This document shows, piece after piece, positions 34,874 through 43,696 of a stretch of 64,000 nucleotides of DNA; the stretch's first letter is position 1; the number at the start of each line of letters is the position of its first letter. The notes beneath the pieces were generated by a model. It did not search any database, was not told the DNA's origin, and saw nothing but the letters and a program-made list of their open reading frames with translations. The position numbers and the translations under genes were made by a program. The stretch is from JAFGUF01 sp040883315 (GTDB lineage: Bacteria; Bacillota; Clostridia; Christensenellales; UMGS416). The stretch spans positions 124,001 through 188,000 of the forward strand of contig JBFLKU010000012.1 of the NCBI GenBank assembly GCA_040883315.1, read 5' to 3'.

Positions 34874-36439
34874 ATGCATAAAATAAGAATAACATCAAAA
34901 AATATTGATAAAACTATTTCATACAAAGGGTCTGCCAACTTGTCAGAGCTATTAATCGACAACGGCATATTTATAGACAGACCATGCTCAGGAAAAGGCA
35001 CATGCGGCAAATGCAAAGTGAAATTCGTATCAGGTGCACCTGATGCCAATAAATATGATAAAAATAAGCTTTCTAAAAAAGAAATACAATCTGGCGTTCG
35101 CCTTTCCTGCAAATGCAAAATGGAAAACGATGCCCACATCGAAGCTGCTGATAAGCATAACATTTTAAGCGAAAAAAATAAGATAGGCAAAAAGAATAAA
35201 AACAAAATAAATTATAAAGATAAAAGCCTAGTTAATTTCTATGGATTAGCCGTAGATTTGGGTACAACAACAATAGTAGTTTATTTAGTTAATCTGAAAG
35301 ACGGAGCTACTATAGACACTCTCTCTGCAATAAATCCGCAAAGGAAATACGGCGACAATGTTATAACCAGAAGCGAGTATATACACAGCAATGATGATGG
35401 TCTAGAGGTTTTAAAATCTGCTGTAGTAGATAAACTTAACGAGATGATAAACTCGCTGTGCGAAAAAAACATCATTTCATCAAAAAATATAGCCAGATTT
35501 GTGATTTCTGGCAATACCATAATGCAGCATATACTTCTTGGCGTTAATCCCTTTCAAATAACTGTTGCACCTTTTATTCCTGTTTTCACAGAGCAGAAGA
35601 TAGTTTCTGCAAAAAAACTTGGAATAGCGATTATGCCAGAGGCAAAATGCTACATTGCAGATTCTATAGCCGGATATGTAGGCGGGGATATCGTGTCCGG
35701 TATTTTATATACCAAAATACACAAGAAGAAAAAAACTCAGCTGCTTATAGACATAGGTACAAACGGCGAAATAGTATTGAGCAGCAATGGTAAAATGTAC
35801 GCCTGCTCAGTGGCTGCTGGCCCTGCATTTGAAGGAGAGCATATAACTCACGGTACAGGAGGAGTTTTCGGTGCAGTAAACAAAGCTAAGAACATAGACG
35901 GCAAACTAAAAATATCTACTATCGGTCATAAAGACCCTATAGGCATATGCGGATCTGGTCTGGTAGACATTGTTGCTTATTTGCTGGATGAAAAAATATT
36001 GGATGAAACAGGTGCACTGAATGAGAGCAAATGCAGCACAGTAAATGATGAGCCAGCATACTATATTACTGATGATATTTACATATCCCAAAGGGATATC
36101 AGAGAGATTCAGCTAGCCAAGTCTGCTGTGGCTGCAGGTGTTGAGGTGCTGATTCAAAAGGCAAAAATAAAATATAAGGATATAGACAAAGTCTATCTAT
36201 CCGGTGGGTTTGGATCTTATTTAAATGTAAAAAGTGCCGTTAAGATTGGTCTAATAAACAAAAAACTTAAATCAAAATGCAAATCCATAGGCAATTCATC
36301 TGGTATGGGCAGCATAAAATCACTGCTGTCTGACAAGGCATTAAAATCACTGCCCAAAATAGCAAATAAAGTACAATATATAGAATTATCTCTGGATAAA
36401 ACTTTTAATGATTTGTTTATTGATAATATGATGTTTTAA
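34874..36439 (+). CDS. RACo-like corrinoid-protein activator (2Fe-2S plus ASKHA ATPase)
   Basis: 521 residues. The N-terminal plant-type 2Fe-2S domain has cysteines at 38, 44, 47 and 79 (CSGKGTCGKC...C). A basic linker (about 95-118) leads to an actin-like ATPase domain beginning GLAVDLGTTTIVV (about 124-136), with IDIGTNGEI and VYLSGGFGSYL further on. This is the architecture of DUF4445 proteins such as RACo, which reduce inactive Co(II) corrinoid proteins of methyltransferase systems using ATP. ATG 34874 is chosen because GTGGAG lies five bases before it. No corrinoid protein or methyltransferase is in the window. Confidence 0.83.
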   Translation: MHKIRITSKNIDKTISYKGSANLSELLIDNGIFIDRPCSGKGTCGKCKVKFVSGAPDANKYDKNKLSKKEIQSGVRLSCKCKMENDAHIEAADKHNILSEKNKIGKKNKNKINYKDKSLVNFYGLAVDLGTTTIVVYLVNLKDGATIDTLSAINPQRKYGDNVITRSEYIHSNDDGLEVLKSAVVDKLNEMINSLCEKNIISSKNIARFVISGNTIMQHILLGVNPFQITVAPFIPVFTEQKIVSAKKLGIAIMPEAKCYIADSIAGYVGGDIVSGILYTKIHKKKKTQLLIDIGTNGEIVLSSNGKMYACSVAAGPAFEGEHITHGTGGVFGAVNKAKNIDGKLKISTIGHKDPIGICGSGLVDIVAYLLDEKILDETGALNESKCSTVNDEPAYYITDDIYISQRDIREIQLAKSAVAAGVEVLIQKAKIKYKDIDKVYLSGGFGSYLNVKSAVKIGLINKKLKSKCKSIGNSSGMGSIKSLLSDKALKSLPKIANKVQYIELSLDKTFNDLFIDNMMF

Positions 36440-36444
36440 GATTT

Positions 36445-37815
36445 CTATTCCTCGTCAATCATAAACACTGCTTCTCGAATTATCTCAGCTACTGTGGGAT
36501 GAGGAAAAACCTGTCGTTTGATATCTTTGGTTGTCATTCCCTGCTCTATCATTATGCCTGCACCATATATTATCTCCGATGCATAGCTTCCTATTATTTG
36601 AACACCAATCAGTTTGCTGCTGTGCTTCTGTACTATTATTTTTGCAATGCCCTGCCCTGCCTCGTTTTCAGCCATATATCTTCCTGAGTAATTCATGGAT
36701 ATAGATTTTTCTATTGTTTCCATTCCTATATCATCAGCTTGCTTTTTGCTGATGCCTACACTTGCAACTTCAGGATTGGTATATATAACCGATGGTATAG
36801 CACTATATTCCATATTGTCTTTTATGCCTAAAATATTATTAACTGCCACCTCTGCCTGACGATACGCCACATGTGCCAGCATTAAGGCTGCGGTCACATC
36901 CCCTGCTGCATACACACCATCTATGTTTGTTTTCATTTCATCGTTTGTAATTATTCCTTTGTCTGTTTCCACATTCAGGTTTTCCAGACCATAGCCGGAT
37001 ATATTTGCACGCCTACCAACCGATAGCAATGCCTTATCGCATATTATTTCATTTGTGTCGCCGTCTTTTTCATAATACACTCTGCTATTTTCTATTTTGC
37101 TCACTTTTGCGCCCAAAACAAATTCTATGCCCTGCTTTTCGCATTCCGATTTTAATATTTCTGCTATTTCCTCATCAATATTGCCGCCTATTTTATCCAG
37201 CATTTCAATTATTGTCACTTGGCTTCCGGCACTTTGAAAATAGCTTGCAATCTCCAATCCTATCACTCCCCCACCGACTACAGCCATTTTCTCCGGTATA
37301 TCTTTTAGCTCCAGTACTTCTTTGTTTGTAATGGCAAATCCATCTTCGATTGCCTTATCCATGCCCTCAATCGGTATAATAATTGTGCTGGATCCTGTTG
37401 CTATAAGCAAATGATTTCCTAGATATATATTTCCATCAACAGATATTTTAAATCCTTCATCTGTCTTCCTTTCTATATATCCTTCGCCTTCAATTATCTC
37501 CACGCTGCATTTATCTAGCTGCATTTTTATGCCGGCTACCAGCTTTTTAATTGTCTTGCTTTTTCTTGCCAGCACTCTTTTATGGTTTAATAATACTTCA
37601 GCTGTTTCCACGCCGTATTTTTTGCCGTTTGCAGCACTATCTTTCAGCTTGGATGAATATAGAAGTGTTTTTGTAGGTATGCACCCTTCATTCAGGCATA
37701 CACCGCCTAAATTGTTTTTTTCTATCAGCAGCACTTTCTTTCCGAAATGCCCAGCTCGCTCTGCTGCAATATATCCTGCCGGTCCGCCGCCTAGAATAAT
37801 TAAATCATAAACCAT
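36445..37815 (-). CDS. lpdA: Dihydrolipoamide dehydrogenase
   Basis: 456-residue flavoprotein disulfide reductase. FAD-binding GGGPAG is at residues 9-14, the redox-active pair in GGVCLNEGCIPTK is Cys40/Cys45, the NAD motif GGGVIGLE follows, then the FAD segment GVYAAGDV and the C-terminal catalytic dyad His439/Glu444 in FPHPTVAE. E3 subunit of 2-oxo acid dehydrogenase or glycine cleavage complexes; none of those partners is in the window, so the complex it serves is unknown. Own promoter; SD TAGGAG. Confidence 0.92.
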   Translation of the reverse strand: MVYDLIILGGGPAGYIAAERAGHFGKKVLLIEKNNLGGVCLNEGCIPTKTLLYSSKLKDSAANGKKYGVETAEVLLNHKRVLARKSKTIKKLVAGIKMQLDKCSVEIIEGEGYIERKTDEGFKISVDGNIYLGNHLLIATGSSTIIIPIEGMDKAIEDGFAITNKEVLELKDIPEKMAVVGGGVIGLEIASYFQSAGSQVTIIEMLDKIGGNIDEEIAEILKSECEKQGIEFVLGAKVSKIENSRVYYEKDGDTNEIICDKALLSVGRRANISGYGLENLNVETDKGIITNDEMKTNIDGVYAAGDVTAALMLAHVAYRQAEVAVNNILGIKDNMEYSAIPSVIYTNPEVASVGISKKQADDIGMETIEKSISMNYSGRYMAENEAGQGIAKIIVQKHSSKLIGVQIIGSYASEIIYGAGIMIEQGMTTKDIKRQVFPHPTVAEIIREAVFMIDEE

Positions 37816-37846
37816 AATATGCTCCTAAAACTTTAATATTTATTTG

Positions 37847-37875
37847 ATTATACCAATATTTTCATCCAATATAAA
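37847..37875 (-). promoter_or_regulatory. Extended -10 promoter of lpdA
   Basis: Minus-strand TGGTATAAT (37847-37855), a TGn extended -10, with a weak -35 TTTATA (37870-37875) 17 bases upstream of the hexamer. About 32 bases before the lpdA ATG. Confidence 0.55.
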
Positions 37876-37964
37876 GCCTCTTATTTTCATCGCCTAATAA
37901 AATAAAGTTTGCTCTCATTTATTATTTATATATACATTTCTGTTTCCTAATTTATTGCAAAGTA

Positions 37965-37973
37965 TGTTATAAT
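37965..37973 (+). promoter_or_regulatory. Extended -10 element of asnS
   Basis: TGTTATAAT (37965-37973), 38 bases before the asnS ATG. No strong -35. The leader is too short for a T-box and contains no T-box sequence. Confidence 0.5.
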
Positions 37974-38011
37974 CATTTCATATATATAATTATAATTACT
38001 GAGGTGAATTT

Positions 38012-39406
38012 ATGAATAATATAATTAAAATGTCCAAGCTATTCAAAAATTCCAACGACTACGCAGGAAAGAAAATTACAGTAGCTGGATGGATTAAAAC
38101 TCTTAGAGAATCTAAAAACTTTTCATTTATGGTAATCGCCGATGGTTCGACATTTGACGGAATTCAGATAGTGTTGGAGCCATCTTTTGTAGATAACTAT
38201 GATGCAGTCGTCAAGCTAGGTCTTGGCTCTGCTGTTATTGTAGAGGGTGAAGTGGTTATGACCCCTGATGCAAAGCAGCCATTTGAAATAAAAGCATCAA
38301 AAGTGGATATCGAAGGCGAAAGCGACGCTGCATATCCATTGCAGAAGAAAAGACATACCTTTGAATATCTACGCACCATTTCACACCTTCGTCCCAGAAC
38401 CAATACATTTAATTCAGTATTTCGCATTCGTTCCTTGGCAGCGTTTGCTATCCACCAGTTCTTTCAGCAAAAAGGCTTTGTATATGTGCATACACCAATA
38501 ATCACAGGCAGCGACTGCGAAGGCGCAGGTGAAATGTTTAAAGTGACCACTCTGGACATGGATAATGTACCAAAAGCAGAAGGTAGTGTTGACTACTCAC
38601 AGGATTTTTTTGGCAAGCAAACCAATCTGACTGTCAGTGGGCAGCTAAACGGCGAAACATACGCCATGGCATTTGGTGACATATATACTTTTGGTCCTAC
38701 CTTCAGAGCAGAGAATTCCAATACACCACGCCACGTTGCAGAGTTTTGGATGATAGAGCCTGAGATTGCATTTGCAGATCTACAGGACAACATGCAGCTA
38801 GCAGAGGAAATGATGAAATACATCATCAACTATGTGCTGGAAAATGCACCTGCAGAAATAGCGTTTTTCAATAGCTTTGTAGACAAAGGTCTGCTGGACA
38901 GGCTGAAAAATGTAGCAAACTCGGATTTTGTTCGAATCACATATACAGAGGCAATTGAGCTGCTGGAAAAAGCAGAAGTAGAATTTAACTATCCTGTTAA
39001 ATGGGGCAGCGACCTGCAGACAGAGCACGAAAGGTACATAACTGAGCAGGTATATAAATGTCCTGTTTTCGTAACAGACTACCCAAAGGAAATAAAAGCA
39101 TTTTATATGCGCATGAATGACGACAATAAAACAGTTGCAGCTATGGATCTTTTAGTTCCTGGCGTAGGCGAGATAATCGGCGGCTCACAGCGTGAGGAAA
39201 GGCTGGACGTTTTAGAAAAGAGAATGAAAGAACTCGACTTGGATGAAGCACCATATTGGTGGTACTTAGATTTAAGAAGATTTGGCACAGCTCGACACGC
39301 CGGATATGGTCTGGGCTTTGAAAGAGCTATAATGTATCTGACAGGTATGAGCAACATAAGAGACGTAATATCCTTCCCAAGAACTGTTCACAACGCAGAC
39401 TTTTAG
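38012..39406 (+). CDS. asnS: Asparaginyl-tRNA synthetase
   Basis: 464-residue class IIb synthetase. The N-terminal OB-fold (about 15-110) binds the anticodon, starting VAGWIKTLRESKNFSFMVI. Motif 2 appears as the FRAENSNTPRHVAEFWMIEPE region and motif 3 as GYGLGFERAIMYLTG near the C-terminus. The AsnRS-type HLRPRTNTF segment separates it from AspRS. Presence implies direct charging of tRNA-Asn. A GAGGTG ribosome site precedes ATG. Followed 9 bases later by tsaC. Confidence 0.96.
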   Translation: MNNIIKMSKLFKNSNDYAGKKITVAGWIKTLRESKNFSFMVIADGSTFDGIQIVLEPSFVDNYDAVVKLGLGSAVIVEGEVVMTPDAKQPFEIKASKVDIEGESDAAYPLQKKRHTFEYLRTISHLRPRTNTFNSVFRIRSLAAFAIHQFFQQKGFVYVHTPIITGSDCEGAGEMFKVTTLDMDNVPKAEGSVDYSQDFFGKQTNLTVSGQLNGETYAMAFGDIYTFGPTFRAENSNTPRHVAEFWMIEPEIAFADLQDNMQLAEEMMKYIINYVLENAPAEIAFFNSFVDKGLLDRLKNVANSDFVRITYTEAIELLEKAEVEFNYPVKWGSDLQTEHERYITEQVYKCPVFVTDYPKEIKAFYMRMNDDNKTVAAMDLLVPGVGEIIGGSQREERLDVLEKRMKELDLDEAPYWWYLDLRRFGTARHAGYGLGFERAIMYLTGMSNIRDVISFPRTVHNADF

Positions 39407-39415
39407 GCAATAAAG

Positions 39416-40456
39416 ATGTATGAGACCCGTATATTAACAATTGGATATGATGCAATCATTGAGGCGTCAGAGCTATTGAAAAATGGTGAAGTGGTAGCTA
39501 TACCCACAGAAACGGTGTATGGTCTGGCTGCTGATGCTACAAATGACAAAGCCATAAAAAAAATATTCGAGGCAAAAGGCCGCCCTAGTGATAATCCATT
39601 GATAGTGCATATATACACTATTGACCAAGTGGGTGAATTTGCGGAAAATATCGGCAGCAAAGCAAAGCAGCTGATGAAGGAGTTTTGGCCCGGGCCTCTT
39701 ACTCTTGTATTAGAAAAGAAAAAAAACGTTTCAAATATTCTGACTGCTGGGCTGAAAACTGTGGCTTTGCGTATGCCACAGCACCCTGTGGCATTCAGTA
39801 TACTAGAGCAGGGAAATCTAGCTCTTGCAGCACCTAGTGCCAATATTTCCGGAAAACCCTCTCCTACCAGCGCAGCTCAAGTCTATGAAGACATGAACGG
39901 AAAAATACCTGTAATCGTAGATGGGGGAAACTGCGAAATAGGGCTGGAATCTACTGTGCTTGATGTCAGTGTGGACCCTCCGTGTATTCTGCGCCCCGGT
40001 ACAGTTACAAAGGAAATGATAGAAGAGCTAATTGGAATCGTAAATGTTGATAGGTCCATATTGGAGCCATTGGAAGACGGAGCAGATGCCAAATCCCCGG
40101 GAATGAAGCACAAGCACTATGCACCAAATGCAGATATTGAAATTGTAAAGGGCGTTGAAGTATCAGTATCCAGATACGTAAACAGACAAATGCTTAAAGA
40201 CAATACAGAAGGTATACGCTCTGTGGTACTTTGCTGCAAGGAACATGCCAGAAATTATCCATTTGATAAAATAATACTAGGCTCCATCCACCACCCGGAA
40301 ACAATAGCAGAAAATCTTTTCTTTGCGCTTCGGGAAATCGACAGAGGCAAATACGAAAAAGCCTATGTTCAGTTTTATGAAACAGGCGGAATAAACATAG
40401 CAATAATGAATAGACTGCTAAAAGCAGCCAGTCACAATGTAGTAGATGTGGGATAA
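39416..40456 (+). CDS. tsaC: Threonylcarbamoyl-AMP synthase (TsaC/Sua5, two-domain form)
   Basis: 346 residues. The N-terminal YrdC domain (about 10-200) begins VVAIPTETVYGLAADATND and has KGRPSDNPLIVHI and the PSANISGKPSPT loop. The C-terminal Sua5 domain (about 230-346) follows a KSPGMKHKHYAP linker, as in Bacillus YwlC. Makes threonylcarbamoyl-AMP from threonine, bicarbonate and ATP for t6A at position 37 of ANN-decoding tRNAs. Probably co-transcribed with asnS. The stop lies in a hairpin stem shared with the convergent cvpA gene. Confidence 0.94.
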   Translation: MYETRILTIGYDAIIEASELLKNGEVVAIPTETVYGLAADATNDKAIKKIFEAKGRPSDNPLIVHIYTIDQVGEFAENIGSKAKQLMKEFWPGPLTLVLEKKKNVSNILTAGLKTVALRMPQHPVAFSILEQGNLALAAPSANISGKPSPTSAAQVYEDMNGKIPVIVDGGNCEIGLESTVLDVSVDPPCILRPGTVTKEMIEELIGIVNVDRSILEPLEDGADAKSPGMKHKHYAPNADIEIVKGVEVSVSRYVNRQMLKDNTEGIRSVVLCCKEHARNYPFDKIILGSIHHPETIAENLFFALREIDRGKYEKAYVQFYETGGINIAIMNRLLKAASHNVVDVG

Positions 40457-40469
40457 TTTATATTATCCC
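40450..40469. terminator. Hairpin spanning the tsaC and cvpA stop codons
   Basis: Perfect eight-base stem GGGATAAT (40450-40457) / ATTATCCC (40462-40469) with loop TTAT. The tsaC TAA is in the 5' arm and the cvpA TAA is mostly in the loop. T runs on both sides are poor, so termination would be weak. Confidence 0.5.
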
Positions 40470-41165
40470 CGTTATTATTTTTGTCAGAATATTTTTGTAA
40501 TAATACAGTTTTGAAAAGGTAGATCCATTAACAAACTTTATAAGCTCATCAAATGGCAGAAATGCCAAAATAAGCGGAATGGCTAAAAAAATCACATTTA
40601 ATATCAAAAGCCCTTGAATAAATCCGCCAATTCCTCCCGCAACAGAGTCCATGCTGCGCAGAACAGGATATTCGAACACATAATCTCCCAGACTAATAAG
40701 CACTGTTAAAATCAAAAACGATACACCAAAGACTATCACAAAGCTAATATAGTTTAGCGTCATATTACCTATGGTCAGCCCCATATAGTCCCCTAGCTTG
40801 TCAACGCTTTTGCTGGCAAAGGCTTGGTCTTGTATGTTCTTTTTCAAAAGCTTTGCTTGTGGATAAGGCAGGCTCAAATTATCTATTATTTTTTCCATCT
40901 CTTCAACGGATTTATCGTAAACTGAAATTTTCTCGTTCTCAATGCCACCCAAAAGCTCTGATGCTTCGCTAAAATGAATGACTGCAGGCAAAATTTGTGG
41001 ATTGCTGGCAATATCTTTTGATACCAGTCCATAAAATAAAAGCCCTATAAATATAGAAAGAATTATATTAACAATATTAAATAGGCTCTTTAAAAAACCT
41101 TGGTTGTATCCTACTAAAATACCAAGTAAAACAACTGCAATTGCAAACAAATCAATATAATTCAT
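40458..41165 (-). CDS. CvpA-family membrane protein
   Basis: 235 residues with four predicted helices. N-terminal NYIDLFAIAVVLLGILVGYNQG and the GGIGGFIQGLLILN segment match the CvpA family (colicin V production protein in E. coli, widespread envelope protein of unclear role). A polar region with a charged helix (about 75-120) sits between the first two and last helices, as usual in Firmicutes. Follows the beta-propeller-like gene by 16 bases. Confidence 0.8.
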   Translation of the reverse strand: MNYIDLFAIAVVLLGILVGYNQGFLKSLFNIVNIILSIFIGLLFYGLVSKDIASNPQILPAVIHFSEASELLGGIENEKISVYDKSVEEMEKIIDNLSLPYPQAKLLKKNIQDQAFASKSVDKLGDYMGLTIGNMTLNYISFVIVFGVSFLILTVLISLGDYVFEYPVLRSMDSVAGGIGGFIQGLLILNVIFLAIPLILAFLPFDELIKFVNGSTFSKLYYYKNILTKIITGII

Positions 41166-41181
41166 AGGATATCCTCTCTAT

Positions 41182-42285
41182 CTACTCCATAGGAAGCAAA
41201 TAAAATTCGTCTTGGCTTTGTATTACTATGGCTTTGCCCTTCACAACAGCAGGAATGTCCATTATCTGGAATGAAAGCTTGTGAAATTTCTTGCCGGACT
41301 TGCCGATTTCATAAACATATACGCCTTCTTGTGAAAAAGCATAAATGTAGTCTTCGCTAATAGCAGCATTTATAATGCCTGTAGGCATAGAAAGCCTGAA
41401 CTGTTTGCTGTCGGCTCCTATATACCAAAGTGCAGAAATTGGAGAGGCATACTCATCATTCTGGTTGGTGCCCATCAAAAAGGATACCTTGTCATCATAA
41501 TCAATATAGTCCTGCATCGTCCATCCATATACCAGCACTTCGCTTTTTTCCACGCTTGTGTATGTGTATGATTCCACGTGATGTGTACCCACAACATATA
41601 TCAAAGTATCCAGAGGCATAACCGCATAGCATACTTGGTTATATACATTTAGAGCACCTGTCATAGACTTGCCGGGATGGTCAGTTCTCACCTTTGTGAT
41701 TGGCACTGTGCCATGTGAATCCAAAAGCATCGCCCAAAGCTGGTCTCCGGATTCACCAAAGAATCCTAAATCAAGTATACTTTGAAACGGGAAATACATT
41801 ATATCAACTTCATTGGCTTCGTAGTCGTAAATTCTGGCTCTGTATTGTCCTTCTTCACGGGTTGCCAGCGCAAAATAGCTATTACCTGTTCTGGCAAATA
41901 ATATTTGGCTGCCAGTTCCATCAAATGTTTTTTCTAGGATTCTTTCGCCCAGCTCATTGTATATCTGTGCCACCTGATCATTCCACACAACTGTGGCGTC
42001 ACCGTTTCTATATGCTTCCATATCAAAGCTTGGCAGTTCTTTTCGGAATTTTTCTCTTCCCTTTAAATCAAGGCAAATAAGTTCCTTTTGGTCAACAAAA
42101 ATCAGCCCTTCTTCATACGGGAAAGCTTTGGCATAGGGCGAAACATCCAACTTTATTAAATCTTTTTCTATTCTTGTAACCGGCTGAACTATAAAAAAAA
42201 GCCAAAGGTTTAAAATCAAAATCAAACCCGCTATTAACAGCCAAAATATATATTTAGATATTCTTTTCTTTGTACTATAACGCAA
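41182..42285 (-). CDS. Membrane-anchored beta-propeller-like protein (DUF5711 type)
   Basis: 367 residues. A basic N-terminus and one transmembrane helix (about 10-32) are followed by an outward-facing domain of repeated beta-strand units with regularly spaced aromatic and Asp/Gly turns (for example GLIFVDQKELICLDLKG and EDYIYAFSQEGVYVYEIG), like PQQ-type propellers and the clostridial DUF5711 family. Function unknown. Start is TTG at 42285 with AAGGAG eight bases upstream. Operon with cvpA. Confidence 0.72.
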   Translation of the reverse strand: MRYSTKKRISKYIFWLLIAGLILILNLWLFFIVQPVTRIEKDLIKLDVSPYAKAFPYEEGLIFVDQKELICLDLKGREKFRKELPSFDMEAYRNGDATVVWNDQVAQIYNELGERILEKTFDGTGSQILFARTGNSYFALATREEGQYRARIYDYEANEVDIMYFPFQSILDLGFFGESGDQLWAMLLDSHGTVPITKVRTDHPGKSMTGALNVYNQVCYAVMPLDTLIYVVGTHHVESYTYTSVEKSEVLVYGWTMQDYIDYDDKVSFLMGTNQNDEYASPISALWYIGADSKQFRLSMPTGIINAAISEDYIYAFSQEGVYVYEIGKSGKKFHKLSFQIMDIPAVVKGKAIVIQSQDEFYLLPME

Positions 42286-42425
42286 CTATTTATCTCCTTA
42301 AAGCTAGCTACATAATATTATATTGTAAAAATATAATTTAATCACAGGCTATTATACTACAGAAAAACTATTGGTGCAAAAAAAGTTTTTCTTTTAAAAT
42401 AATTTTTTTTCTGTAAAATATAAAT

Positions 42426-43112
42426 ATGAATAAATTTAAATTTAAAAGCAATACGATTAAAAAGATTATATTTCCTATAATTATTATCTTAATAATAGTT
42501 TTCATTGTTATTATTAAAAAGGAATATAATTTTATAGATATATTCCGTGATGCAGCTAAGCTTAAATCATATATACTCAGCTTTGGCAGTCTTGCACCTA
42601 TCGTCTTTGGTGTCATACAATTTCTTCAGGTCATCATCTCCCCTATCCCGGGCAATTTGACCACCGTGGTCGGCGGTGCACTATTTGGATTTTGGAAGAG
42701 CCTGATTATTTCATCTATCGGCATAATACTAGGCTCCGCTGCCGCCTTTGGTATTGCCAGAGCATTCGGCAGACCATTTGTAGAGTGGCTGATAGGCAAA
42801 GAAAAAGTATCTCAGTATCTTGATACAGTAAGCAAAAACGAAAAAATTATATTTGTCTTGATTATACTTCTGCCCTTTTTCCCAGATGATATCCTATGTT
42901 TAGTGGCTGGTATATCCGGAATGTCATGGGGATTTTTTATGCTGACTATGCTTGTGGCGCGTCCCCCGGGACTAGTAGTCTCGGCTTTAGTCGGCACTTT
43001 GGGTCTGGAAATGCCTGTATGGGCATGGATAGCAATGTTTGTAATCATTCTTAGTGTAGTAATCGGATATTTTAGAGTAAAAAAAATAATTGGACAAAAA
43101 GATAAAAAATAG
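42426..43112 (+). CDS. TVP38/TMEM64 (DedA-like) membrane protein
   Basis: 228 residues, about six helices. The family core is seen in PGNLTTVVGGALFGFWKSLIISSIGIILGSAAAFGIAR (here split: PGNLTTVVGGALFGFW, GSAAAFGIARAFGRP) and in LLPFFPDDILCLVAGISGM. These proteins are linked to lipid scrambling or flipping and membrane homeostasis. No Shine-Dalgarno site precedes the ATG; the upstream bases are almost pure A/T. A poor promoter-like pair TTGGTG/TAAAAT lies at 42371-42400. It stands alone on the plus strand. Confidence 0.8.
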   Translation: MNKFKFKSNTIKKIIFPIIIILIIVFIVIIKKEYNFIDIFRDAAKLKSYILSFGSLAPIVFGVIQFLQVIISPIPGNLTTVVGGALFGFWKSLIISSIGIILGSAAAFGIARAFGRPFVEWLIGKEKVSQYLDTVSKNEKIIFVLIILLPFFPDDILCLVAGISGMSWGFFMLTMLVARPPGLVVSALVGTLGLEMPVWAWIAMFVIILSVVIGYFRVKKIIGQKDKK

Positions 43113-43156
43113 AAATAACCTAACTTTGTGTAATTTTAAACAAGTTTTACACCATG

Positions 43157-43217
43157 TTATCAACAATAATTGTGGATAACTTATAAAAATATGTGGATAA
43201 ACACTTGGATATCCACA
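43157..43217. other. Cluster of four DnaA-box-like sites beside an AT-rich stretch
   Basis: Within 61 bases lie TTATCAACA (43157-43165, plus), TGTGGATAA (43171-43179, perfect box on minus), TGTGGATAA (43192-43200, perfect, minus) and ATATCCACA (43209-43217, plus, one mismatch to TTATCCACA). The next 35 bases are almost all A/T. The spacing has an origin-like look, but no dnaA, dnaN, recF, rpmH or gidA is in the window, so an accessory DnaA-binding cluster is more likely than oriC. A weak inverted repeat GTGTAA/TTACAC lies at 43128-43152. Confidence 0.7.
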
Positions 43218-43247
43218 TTTTGTATATAATATTAAAATCTTTAAATA

Positions 43248-43628
43248 TTACTCGATAAAGCCTAATTCCCATCTTTCGTTTGGAATATCCCACTCGAATT
43301 TGCGGTCTGAACTCTCTACCGAAGGCTCCAAAAGCATGTAGCCATTGTCCATCAATTTGTTTATCATCAGCTCTGCGTCCAGCTCTCCACCTATGTAGCA
43401 ATCACTAAATACAAAATTAGCATCTGCTGCCTTCAAACTGGAATCTGTGACCATTGCATATGTTTTGGTAGAATCGTTCAGCGAAAAAACTGATATTTCA
43501 TCAGCTTCGAGTCTTTGCTTATCTAAATTGTTGGTTAAGTCGAGTGCACCCACCGTACCTATTATTGCAATAATAGCGATAGTTACAATCAACTCAATTA
43601 ATGTAAATCCTTTATTATTCATACCCAT
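43248..43628 (-). CDS. Orphan type IV pilin-like (pseudopilin) protein
   Basis: 126 residues. A prepilin peptidase site G/FTLIELIVTIAIIAIIG with Glu at +5 follows a short basic leader (MNNKG), then a soluble domain of about 95 residues with one visible cysteine. Either of two ATG codons (43628 or 43622) could start it; the second is eight bases from AGAGG. No prepilin peptidase, ATPase, platform or secretin gene is nearby, so it is an isolated pseudopilin. It has its own promoter. Confidence 0.82.
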   Translation of the reverse strand: MGMNNKGFTLIELIVTIAIIAIIGTVGALDLTNNLDKQRLEADEISVFSLNDSTKTYAMVTDSSLKAADANFVFSDCYIGGELDAELMINKLMDNGYMLLEPSVESSDRKFEWDIPNERWELGFIE

Positions 43629-43655
43629 CGCCTCTCAGGTTGCATATATACTATA

Positions 43656-43683
43656 ATTATAGCACTAAATAAATAATTTTCAA
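43656..43683 (-). promoter_or_regulatory. Promoter of the pseudopilin gene
   Basis: Minus-strand TTGAAA (43678-43683), 16-base spacer to TATAAT (43656-43661) with a TGC extension (TGCTATAAT). Strong match, so this gene is transcribed independently of murA upstream. Confidence 0.65.
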
Positions 43684-43696
43684 CTGTATATATACT

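Noticed and set aside
37816..38011. T-box leader for asnS
   Set aside because: The leader after the extended -10 is about 30 bases and lacks the T-box sequence and specifier stem.
43113..43247. Chromosomal origin oriC
   Set aside because: DnaA boxes are present but no dnaA, dnaN, recF, rpmH or gidA neighbours and no clear gene-strand switch; kept as a DnaA-binding cluster instead.
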